From Acholeplasmataceae bacterium (GTDB lineage Bacteria; Bacillota_I; Bacilli_A; Acholeplasmatales; Acholeplasmataceae): a stretch of DNA of 11,446 nt. The notes below the pieces were generated by a model. That model made no database searches and was not told where the DNA came from. It worked only from the letters and a program-made list of their open reading frames with translations. Positions 4,691 through 11,446 of the stretch are shown in pieces. The stretch lies in NCBI GenBank assembly GCA_016934175.1, contig JAFGTI010000086.1, positions 1-11,446 of the forward strand. The letters are read 5' to 3'. The position numbers and the translations under genes were made by a program. Numbering within the stretch: position 1 is the first letter of the stretch; each line of letters starts with the position of its first letter.

Positions 4691-7279
4691 TTATTTGTTC
4701 TGTTTTGATGATTTTGGAACATTGACAGTTTTTGTCTTATCTATATTATAAGCCTGAATTAACTTTATTGCTTCATTTTTATTTACAGCAGGTCCAATTA
4801 AATATCCTTGAATGATATCGCAACCTGACTTAAAGACTATTTGATTTTGCTTTTCATTTTCAATACCTTCAGCGATGACTTCTAGTCCTACATTTTTTGC
4901 TAAACTTGATATCATAGCAACAATTGCTCTTGAATGGGCATCGGTTTCCAAGTTAATAATAAACGCTCTATCGATCTTAATTGTATTAATAGGTAAGTCT
5001 CTTAAATATTGTAATGATGAATAACCTGTTCCGAAATCATCCAAGTGAATATCAAATCCATATTTTTGTAATAACTTCAATTTGTTAATGACTAGCTCGA
5101 ATGATCCAATCAAGAATGTTTCGGTAATTTCTAAGCTAATAGAGTGTTTCTTTAGTTCATACTGTTCAAATATTGCGATAACATCATTAACAAACCCTGC
5201 TTGAAGAATTTGAACCGGAGAAATATTGATTGATATATGAACATTAAGTGGTTCCATCTCTTTAGCTATCATAAAGGTTTCATGAAGTGCGATACGGCCA
5301 ATATCAATAATCATATTGTTCTTTTCAGCCATTTGAATAAATTTAAGTGGTGATTCATTCGCATATTTTGGATTTGTCCATCGAATCAATGCTTCAAAGC
5401 CAGTAATTCTTTCTAACTGATTATTATATTGAGGCTGCAAAGCCATAACAAACTCTTGATTCTTTATCCCGATAGCTAAATCTTTTTCCATGCGTATTTC
5501 TCTTGATGCAATCATGGATAAACTCACATCATAAGTGAAATCTTTACGTTGACCTGATTCTTTTGCATGATTTAGTGCTAACATCACGTTGTCAAAACAA
5601 ACATCAGGATTTAAGATCTCATATTTTTCAGATTCAATATGGAAAATACCAATCTTCACATCAGCTTCAATAAAGTTTTTGTCCAAAGTGATAGGCTTCT
5701 CAAAAATTTGAATAATTTTTGTTACCCAACGATTGACCCAATTATAATTTTCAATATCTTTAAATAAAACGACAAAAACATCAGAATCGAAATTATATAA
5801 ACTTGCAGGATAACCTTCTAATGCTTGTTTTGCAAGTTCAGAAACGATAGCTAAAAATCTTTCACCGCTCTTTTCACCTAATAATAAATTGATTTTAGAA
5901 AAAGCAACAATATCAAAAGCTAAAATTGTATTTTTTTGAATTAAAGCATCATGGTCATTAAATAACATTTGTAAATCTTGTTTTAGACTATTAAGATTGG
6001 GTAGATGTGTCACCTTATTATAGAGTGCAAGATTTTTATATTCATCAAATCTACCTTCACTATTTGAAGTATCACTACCAATTAAAAGATAACCACCAGA
6101 TGTTCGAATAGGAACAAATTTAATATAGACAACCTTACCCACACCAACTTCAAATAAGACAGTGAACGCTTTTTGTTGTCTGATGACATCTTCAATGTGC
6201 TCTGTTGTTTCATCTTGCTTAATTTTAAAATCGGAAATATAATCATAAACGTCATATTCTCCTAATAACTTTTTGAAACTTTTGTTATAGGACTTAATTT
6301 TTCCTTTATGATTTATTTTCATAATGTAAGGCTTAGAATAATAATGCGTCAATCTAGCATTTTCGATATCATTTGTTTTATGTTCAAGCACTTTATACAA
6401 CACAAGCATTCCAATAGCAAACAAAATAAAGATAACCAAGAATAATGCCCACAAAATATTAGTTAAATATGCCATTGAACTTAGGACATCAGACTCACTA
6501 TAAATTTCAACTAAATAATAATGCTCATTCGAATATTCTCTACTGAGTGGATAGAAACCAATAAATGAGGCTTCATCTTGGAAAATAGTGCGTTCAACGA
6601 TACTTTGTCCATCTTCAATATCAGCTTTTATATAATCAATTGAATGTTCAGCCATGTCTTCGGCTCTTAAATAATCATAGAAAAATTTGATAGTTGAATC
6701 ATCAAAACTATTGTAAAATATTGTATTATTTTCTGACATGATGACATACTTTGAATCAACTGTCGAAAATGCTAATTTTTGATCCAAATAAGGTTGTGCT
6801 TCAAAGTAAGCTACATAGTCTCCAATATTAAAGAAAATATAAGGTGTATCTCCAGCAATATCAAATGCTTGATTTAACGTATATATTGCTACAGGTTGCC
6901 TAAAGACTGACTCTGTAAAATCTTGAATATATGTCCAATTATTTCCACCAACTGTTAGCACATTATCATTCAATAATCCGAATCCAATATAATTTTCATC
7001 TTGAACTTTCAACGATGTCTGAATTGCATATAACTCGGTGATTGGATCAAGAGATTGCGCTATATAAAAATCAATTAAATCATTTAAGTGTTCGTAATCA
7101 AAATTAAGTTGAGCATCAATACTTTTAGTGATCGTCTCACCTGAACCAATGAGGTTATTTTCAGCTTGATTAACAATGAAATTTTCGGAGATTTGAGTAT
7201 ACGTAAAAACAACGACTACCATCAGCAGTACATATGTGATAATAAATGCAGTTGCTAGCTTCAAAGTATAACGTTTCAC
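4691..7279 (-). CDS. Membrane sensor PAS-GGDEF(degenerate)-EAL c-di-GMP phosphodiesterase
   Basis: 862 residues, expected to hydrolyse c-di-GMP to pGpG at the inner face of the membrane. Order: TM1 (about 9-29), extracytoplasmic sensor (about 33-268, Cache-like by size and placement only), TM2 (about 272-296), PAS (about 312-405), GGDEF-like (about 415-580) and EAL (about 595-845). The GGDEF signature is replaced by DSDVF (498-502), so it should not make c-di-GMP but could still bind GTP as an allosteric site, as in some PDEs. EAL residues are complete: E629 (EALIRW), N685, E717, DDFGTGYSSL (D747, D748), K768, E804, Q824. GTG is the start: the next in-frame Met is M20, inside TM1, and AAGGAAGG lies about 9 bases upstream. 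First gene of a two-gene operon pointing at the riboswitch array; divergent from the histidine kinase. Confidence 0.93.
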   Translation of the reverse strand: MKRYTLKLATAFIITYVLLMVVVVFTYTQISENFIVNQAENNLIGSGETITKSIDAQLNFDYEHLNDLIDFYIAQSLDPITELYAIQTSLKVQDENYIGFGLLNDNVLTVGGNNWTYIQDFTESVFRQPVAIYTLNQAFDIAGDTPYIFFNIGDYVAYFEAQPYLDQKLAFSTVDSKYVIMSENNTIFYNSFDDSTIKFFYDYLRAEDMAEHSIDYIKADIEDGQSIVERTIFQDEASFIGFYPLSREYSNEHYYLVEIYSESDVLSSMAYLTNILWALFLVIFILFAIGMLVLYKVLEHKTNDIENARLTHYYSKPYIMKINHKGKIKSYNKSFKKLLGEYDVYDYISDFKIKQDETTEHIEDVIRQQKAFTVLFEVGVGKVVYIKFVPIRTSGGYLLIGSDTSNSEGRFDEYKNLALYNKVTHLPNLNSLKQDLQMLFNDHDALIQKNTILAFDIVAFSKINLLLGEKSGERFLAIVSELAKQALEGYPASLYNFDSDVFVVLFKDIENYNWVNRWVTKIIQIFEKPITLDKNFIEADVKIGIFHIESEKYEILNPDVCFDNVMLALNHAKESGQRKDFTYDVSLSMIASREIRMEKDLAIGIKNQEFVMALQPQYNNQLERITGFEALIRWTNPKYANESPLKFIQMAEKNNMIIDIGRIALHETFMIAKEMEPLNVHISINISPVQILQAGFVNDVIAIFEQYELKKHSISLEITETFLIGSFELVINKLKLLQKYGFDIHLDDFGTGYSSLQYLRDLPINTIKIDRAFIINLETDAHSRAIVAMISSLAKNVGLEVIAEGIENEKQNQIVFKSGCDIIQGYLIGPAVNKNEAIKLIQAYNIDKTKTVNVPKSSKQNK

Positions 7280-7306
7280 AGCGCTTAACCTTCCTTATCC
7301 ACTCTA

Positions 7307-7335
7307 ATTTTATTTCATTAGACTTATAAATTCAA
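7307..7335 (-). promoter_or_regulatory. Putative SigA promoter of the PDE/EAL operon
   Basis: Minus strand: TTGAAT (7330-7335), a 17-base spacer and TAAAAT (7307-7312), that is four and five matches to consensus. The predicted start near 7300 leaves a 5' leader of about 20 bases that contains AAGGAAGG before the GTG start, so no leader regulation is expected. Confidence 0.6.
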
Positions 7336-7567
7336 CAAAACTAGATACAATTATTGTGTTTTATATCCCTTTGCTATAAAGCAAAAGAAAAAAACTAATT
7401 TGCATCTTTTTACGGTTTTTTCTTTATTAAATCATAATCTTCTTACTCAATGACTTTTTTAGCGGTTCTTTTTTTGATATCATTAAAGTTATATTACCAC
7501 ATTCTTACAAACAAATAACACTTCTTAAAAAAACACTTCAATATTGCATAAACACACGTCATAATTA

Positions 7568-7576
7568 TGGTAAAAT
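7568..7576 (+). promoter_or_regulatory. Putative extended -10 promoter of the histidine kinase gene
   Basis: TGG immediately before TAAAAT (7571-7576) forms an extended -10 element. No good -35 lies at 16-18 bases. The perfect palindrome CATAATTATG ends inside the TG motif, so a regulator bound there would compete with polymerase. The predicted start is near 7583, giving a leader of about 35 bases with AGGAGG at 7606-7611. Confidence 0.5.
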
Positions 7577-7617
7577 AAAGAATATTATCGAGGAAACAAA
7601 AAACCAGGAGGAATCAC

Positions 7618-9069
7618 ATGACAATACAAGAAAAAACTTCTGATTTAAATTTAGGCTTCTACCGGATTGACTTAAATCTAGAAAAAATTACTTTAGATGA
7701 AAAATCAGCATCTTTTTTTGGTTTCAATCAATCAAAAGAAATTCCTATTTCGCAATTTATCAATCTTTTTGATAATCAAGTGACGATGCCTTTTTTAAAT
7801 AGTCAAGACTTAGAAGAAATGAATCAAGAAATGACTGCTCTTCATTTGAATTTCCAGTCAAAAAAATATCTAATGACATTAAGCATTGATGATTCAAATA
7901 AAAAACAGCCATTCATTCATGGCTTTATACACCCTCAAATAGAAACCTCATCATATAAAAAAGATACTCTAGAAGAAACATTAATTATATCAAATATGAC
8001 TCATGAAATTAGAACTCCACTTAATGCGATCAAAGGATATGCGGAATTGCTAAATGAAACGAGACTAAGTGAGGATCAACAATCTTATGTCGATCACATT
8101 CAAGACACTTCTAAACATCTATCAAAAATCGTGAATGATATCCTAGACTATTCCAAATTGGAAGCTGGGAAAATGCGGATTGAACCTAAACCTTTTAAAT
8201 TAGAAAAATTACTTGATGATGTGTATATCATGCTCAAAGAGCAAACTAAACTAAAACAGCTTTACCTAGATGTAATGAATATTGATTGTCCAAAAACACT
8301 GATTGGTGATGTGTACCGTATCAGACAAATCTTAATTAATTTTGTCAGTAACGCAGCCAAATTCACTGAAATTGGTGGTATAAGTTTGACTTGTAAAATT
8401 GATCATTCGATTGATTCACATCATGTATACGTCAAATTCATAGTCAAAGATACAGGAATTGGTATATCAGCACACGAACTTCCTTCTGTTTTCCAAGCTT
8501 TTGACCAAGCAAACGCATCAACTTCCAGATTATATGGTGGAACAGGTTTAGGGCTCCATATAAGCCTTAAGATTGCTAAACTGATGCATGGTGATATTAA
8601 ATTGGAATCAACAGTCAATCAAGGGAGTACATTCACGTTATTTCTTCCCCTTGCCTATGAGCCTTTAATTGATACTGAAAATTCTGTATTAAATAAAAAG
8701 CCTATGAAAGGTTCTAGAATTTTACTTGTTGATGATAATCCATTAAACCAGAAATTAACAGAACGAATTCTTTCTAAACTAGATATGAAAGTCTCCATTG
8801 CTAAAAATGGTATGGAAGCAACTAATCTTGCTAAATCTCAATCCTTTAATCTCATATTTATGGATATACATATGCCCATTATGGACGGATACGAAGCAAC
8901 TAGAATTATTAGAAAACACAATCAAGAAGTTCCCATTATAGCGATGAGTTCAGATGCTTTATATGATGATATCGAAACACTTTCTGACTTAGGAATGAGT
9001 GATGTGATTGAAAAACCAGTTGATCCGCTTTCAATTTTAAATATATTAGCAAAATGGATTCCAGAATAA
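7618..9069 (+). CDS. Soluble hybrid histidine kinase (PAS-like, HisKA, HATPase, receiver)
   Basis: 483 residues with no TM segment, so a cytoplasmic sensor kinase. A PAS-like region (about 8-105, GFYRIDLNLEK near the start) is followed by HisKA with the H-box MTHEIRTPLN (phospho-acceptor H129). The HATPase has N-box NFVSNAAKF (N245), DTGIGI (278-283), FQAF (292-295) and GGTGLGL (307-313). The receiver (about 366-481) has D372/D373, phospho-acceptor D416 (FMDIHMP), S444 and K466. All catalytic residues are intact. It has no output domain and no partner regulator or Hpt protein beside it, so phosphate must pass to a protein encoded elsewhere or act through conformation. AGGAGG sits six bases before the ATG. 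Divergent from the PDE operon; a functional link to c-di-GMP is suggested only by position. Confidence 0.93.
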   Translation: MTIQEKTSDLNLGFYRIDLNLEKITLDEKSASFFGFNQSKEIPISQFINLFDNQVTMPFLNSQDLEEMNQEMTALHLNFQSKKYLMTLSIDDSNKKQPFIHGFIHPQIETSSYKKDTLEETLIISNMTHEIRTPLNAIKGYAELLNETRLSEDQQSYVDHIQDTSKHLSKIVNDILDYSKLEAGKMRIEPKPFKLEKLLDDVYIMLKEQTKLKQLYLDVMNIDCPKTLIGDVYRIRQILINFVSNAAKFTEIGGISLTCKIDHSIDSHHVYVKFIVKDTGIGISAHELPSVFQAFDQANASTSRLYGGTGLGLHISLKIAKLMHGDIKLESTVNQGSTFTLFLPLAYEPLIDTENSVLNKKPMKGSRILLVDDNPLNQKLTERILSKLDMKVSIAKNGMEATNLAKSQSFNLIFMDIHMPIMDGYEATRIIRKHNQEVPIIAMSSDALYDDIETLSDLGMSDVIEKPVDPLSILNILAKWIPE

Positions 9070-9079
9070 TTTATAAACG

Positions 9080-9108
9080 AAGAAGTTGCAGCCGCAACTT
9101 CTTTTTTT
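9080..9108 (+). terminator. Intrinsic terminator of the histidine kinase gene
   Basis: A perfect 10-bp stem, AAGAAGTTGC (9080-9089) with GCAACTTCTT (9094-9103), loop AGCC, ends in seven consecutive T (9102-9108). It starts 11 bases after the kinase stop. On the opposite strand there is no comparable U-run after the stem, so it should act mainly on the plus strand. Its T-tract overlaps the stop codon of the converging gene. Confidence 0.92.
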
Positions 9109-11446
9109 ATGATAAGAGTTTCCAGTACCCAGAAGAGATTCCTGAAGCATCCGGAACGATACCTAGTTCGTTATTCAATAATGCTTCATAATATGACCCT
9201 TCATAATAGACATAATCACCATTTAGATATGTGGAATAGACACTATAAATATGAGAAACATCAAGTAAACCTGAAGTAGGATTTGTACCTGGAAGTTCTA
9301 AAAGATTATAGCTATATGTGTATCCATCTTGTACTTTATAAATATTTTGATTATATTTAAAATATTCACCACTTTGATAAGTTTTTAATTGATCAATATC
9401 AGTTGAATCAAGTGCTTCTTTTGATGCTTGATATCCCCATAAGTCAGGAGAAATATCATCGACTAATGTAATTGTTACGTAATATTTTCTTGGTAACAGT
9501 GAATTTTCTAAATAGAATGATGACCCCTCTACTGAGTCATTTTGTAGTGAAATTTCATAAGTTACATCCTGTGGTAAATTAATTATTATTTGATAAGTTC
9601 CATAAGATGATGTCTGAAACTTATTATTCGTATATATATCTAAATACGGGTTGTAAACAGCTAAACCAGTCATTGATAAAATCGTATTGTCGTTACTGCA
9701 TAAACCTTCATATAATTCACCCATTTGACATACATTAATTTCTATAAAGACTTCATCAATTTGAACACTTGAATTGTTAATGACTTCAAGGTTAAATCTA
9801 ATATTATTTGTTAAATCTTGAACAGCTACAAAGTAATCAGTATAATGTGTTGGATTCTCAGCAAAATCATGCGCGTATACTCGATATTGAACAAAACTAA
9901 AGGTATCACCGAATGGTGAATAATCTGAAACCAATATATCTGATTGAAAAGATATATCAATATGATCTTGATCAATAACTCTTCTAATTTGAGCACCATC
10001 TGGCAGCTCAAATGTTGGAAGATAATAACTCAAATTTGTCTTTTGGACTTGCCCAATTACCCAATAATTCTGATAGTTTAAATAATCACCGTAATAGATA
10101 CCTGTGGTTGGTAATACTGTCATTGGTCTAAGTTCTGGATTTTCTATGTAGTTTGCATAAGTACTATCACTAATTAATTGATAATCAATAATTGTATCAA
10201 ATCCTGAATAAATAGTATCTGAAACAAACAAAATATTCTTTAGATGACTATCATCATTTTTTATTTTTTCTATGATTACAGATTCGAAAATATATTCCCA
10301 AACAAGTGTTTGACCCCATAATATTTGACTACGCTCGAAAGTTATATCAAGTTGATAGGTTCCAATCGCTATATTTTGATTGAAATCAACCTCATACCCT
10401 ATTTGCGGTAAAGTTCTTATAAAATAATCAACATCAATTATCGCTTCATCTAGTGGATTCAAAGGCGTAAATTCAGATGAGATGACCAGACTATTTTCAT
10501 TGGCTAAATAAATGTTTTCTAAATCGAATTCAACACGTAATGTTGGTGATTCTAAATAAGGTATAGTTACTGATGTTTCTGTTACATCGAGTGCTTCACC
10601 ATTCTTATAAATATTAAACGTTTCATTTGATATACTGTCTTCTAATAAATAGTGAGTGACTGTGTTAATTGTGAGATCTTCAGCTTGAATCGTATATTCA
10701 ATTTGATAAAGGTGTCTATAACTATCTTGCATCAAGAAAAGAACATCGATAGAAATTAATGTTGAGAATGGTGAAATATGAATATTTGTTAAATAACTTG
10801 GTATATTTAACTCAATTAGTTCGGTAAAATATATATTCGATAGACTATTAAGATTAGTAAAATTGACAATATTAGTATCAGAATCATTTACATCATAGAA
10901 AATACCATAAGGAATAATTGAAGTATAAGAATCACCTGATAAACTGATTTCTTCACTATTAAATGTGATATCTAAAATTTGTGCGTTTGAGCTTTGAATT
11001 TTGATTACATAAAGATTAGCAATCTCTCCAGTAAGTAGTTCAAGTTCAAGTCTATATGATCCACTAGGTAAATAGTCAGTCACTTCTAAATCGAAAGTAA
11101 CCATACCTAAACCAAATGTTCCATCTGCATTATTAAAGTTATTAGCGTTTGAAACTAATCCCTTTGTTAAGACATAAAGCGATGTATCTACCGGATCCCC
11201 TGTGTCATCATTATAAAGTGTAATCCAAGGAATAATACTTGTTTCATTTGCAATATTATTTGTTTGATAAGTTGCACTTAAAATACCTAGCTCTTCTACT
11301 TTCTCATAATTAATATCTTCAGTAGCAATAATCTCATGAAAATCTGTATAAGTCGGTAGTGCATCAATTCCATCAACATATAGGTTTGATATTTCTTCTA
11401 AGTTTTGATCTGCAGTTCTAATAATTCGAATATCATAATCTTTAAA
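9107..11446 (-). CDS. Large exported-looking beta-rich surface protein with C-terminal carbohydrate-binding-like repeats (5' end missing)
   Basis: The reading frame is open to the right edge, giving 779 visible residues. The first in-frame ATG at 11104 is internal, since 114 uninterrupted codons precede it; the true start and any signal peptide lie outside. The protein is rich in Asn, Ser, Thr, Tyr and Ile, with alternating strand patterns typical of stacked beta-sandwich extracellular domains. Only two cysteines are seen, close together (VC...LC), perhaps a disulfide. The last about 110 residues hold two related units: TYQSGEYFKYNQNIYKV and TYLNGDYVYYEGSYYEA. The second continues to ...SGYWKLL at the C-terminus, the pattern of CBM5/12-type chitin- or cellulose-binding modules (YxxGDxVxYxGxxYxA...W). 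There is no LPXTG anchor or C-terminal TM. I do not recognise the upstream domains; adhesin, polysaccharide-binding factor or enzyme N-terminus are possible. Stop TAA overlaps the kinase terminator. Confidence 0.8.
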   Translation of the reverse strand, partial: FKDYDIRIIRTADQNLEEISNLYVDGIDALPTYTDFHEIIATEDINYEKVEELGILSATYQTNNIANETSIIPWITLYNDDTGDPVDTSLYVLTKGLVSNANNFNNADGTFGLGMVTFDLEVTDYLPSGSYRLELELLTGEIANLYVIKIQSSNAQILDITFNSEEISLSGDSYTSIIPYGIFYDVNDSDTNIVNFTNLNSLSNIYFTELIELNIPSYLTNIHISPFSTLISIDVLFLMQDSYRHLYQIEYTIQAEDLTINTVTHYLLEDSISNETFNIYKNGEALDVTETSVTIPYLESPTLRVEFDLENIYLANENSLVISSEFTPLNPLDEAIIDVDYFIRTLPQIGYEVDFNQNIAIGTYQLDITFERSQILWGQTLVWEYIFESVIIEKIKNDDSHLKNILFVSDTIYSGFDTIIDYQLISDSTYANYIENPELRPMTVLPTTGIYYGDYLNYQNYWVIGQVQKTNLSYYLPTFELPDGAQIRRVIDQDHIDISFQSDILVSDYSPFGDTFSFVQYRVYAHDFAENPTHYTDYFVAVQDLTNNIRFNLEVINNSSVQIDEVFIEINVCQMGELYEGLCSNDNTILSMTGLAVYNPYLDIYTNNKFQTSSYGTYQIIINLPQDVTYEISLQNDSVEGSSFYLENSLLPRKYYVTITLVDDISPDLWGYQASKEALDSTDIDQLKTYQSGEYFKYNQNIYKVQDGYTYSYNLLELPGTNPTSGLLDVSHIYSVYSTYLNGDYVYYEGSYYEALLNNELGIVPDASGISSGYWKLLS

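Larger units (their letters stand above)
7280..7617. other. Divergent intergenic region between PDE operon and histidine kinase
   Basis: The 338 bases hold no convincing small gene and no riboswitch landmarks that I can recognise. It contains a promoter for each direction, listed separately. An inverted repeat (7368-7374 with 7381-7387, loop TATAAA, one wobble) has no U-tail on either strand. A perfect palindrome CATAATTATG lies at 7560-7569, and a perfect ACAATTATTGT repeat near 7348-7358. Several T-tracts on the plus strand (7407-7411, 7416-7421, 7455-7460, 7469-7475), two of them around ACGG/AGCGG, suggest bent DNA or protein-binding sites. Confidence 0.5.

Noticed and set aside
4691..7279. 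Active diguanylate cyclase in the PDE protein
   Set aside because: The GGDEF signature is replaced by DSDVF, which lacks the Gly-Gly and catalytic Glu.
7368..7387. Hairpin with loop TATAAA in the intergenic region as a terminator
   Set aside because: Neither strand has a U-run after the stem, and there is no gene end nearby for it to serve.
8421..8618. Open reading frame of 65 codons on the minus strand inside the kinase gene
   Set aside because: It lies antisense to the conserved HATPase region (DTGIGI to GGTGLGL), whose constraint explains the open frame. No ribosome site or recognisable protein features.
9826..10011. Open reading frame of 61 codons on the minus strand inside the large surface gene
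   Set aside because: It is an alternative frame of an AT-rich gene, hydrophobic by composition and with no independent start signal.
11102..11104. ATG as the start of the large surface protein
   Set aside because: The same frame is open for 114 more codons to the window edge and encodes similar beta-rich sequence; no good Shine-Dalgarno precedes this ATG. It is internal.

Overview
The window reads as a low-GC member of the Bacillota/Mollicutes side of the tree, for example an Acholeplasma- or Izemoplasma-like bacterium. The DNA is AT-rich, Shine-Dalgarno sequences are strong (AAGGAG, AGGAGG), promoters are SigA-type, and TGA never appears as a sense codon (Trp is TGG, stops are TAA/TAG). The exact taxon cannot be fixed from this sequence alone. 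The whole window is about cyclic-di-GMP (c-di-GMP) signalling and the cell surface.

Left part (1-3250, minus strand): a three-gene operon (2767 to 75) encodes exported proteins of the TasA/camelysin, SipW-dependent type. They share a C-terminal WLEGYD-like motif, and two of them are clearly paralogous along their length. The 485-bp leader is the most striking element. A perfect-consensus promoter (TTGACA, 17-bp spacer, TATAAT) is followed by three tandem c-di-GMP-I (GEMM-I) riboswitches at a 137-138 bp period. Each aptamer has its own intrinsic terminator that reuses the aptamer's 3' strand. The arrangement predicts that bound ligand prevents termination, so that high c-di-GMP switches the surface-protein operon ON through three gates in series.

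Middle part (3253-7279, minus strand): a two-gene operon reads toward the riboswitch array. The first gene is a membrane-bound sensor (TM, extracytoplasmic domain, TM, PAS, degenerate GGDEF, intact EAL), which should be a c-di-GMP phosphodiesterase. The second is a smaller membrane-anchored GGDEF-EAL protein with degenerate GGDEF and degenerate EAL loop 6 (DDFG changed to DGFG), probably a catalytically weak or dead regulator. No terminator is visible between this operon and the array, so readthrough would meet the same riboswitch gates. The enzyme that removes c-di-GMP therefore lies directly upstream of a c-di-GMP-read output. No active diguanylate cyclase is in the window.

Right part (7280-11446): a 338-bp divergent intergenic region with a promoter in each direction leads to a soluble hybrid histidine kinase on the plus strand (PAS-like, HisKA, HATPase, receiver). 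It ends at a strong intrinsic terminator. Converging on it is the 3' part of a very large exported-looking beta-rich protein (779 residues visible, 5' end outside the window) that ends in two repeats, the last resembling a chitin/cellulose-binding (CBM5/12-like) module. Together the locus looks like a module in which environmental signals change c-di-GMP, and c-di-GMP controls an extracellular fibre or matrix; the kinase and large surface protein are plausible but unproven partners.
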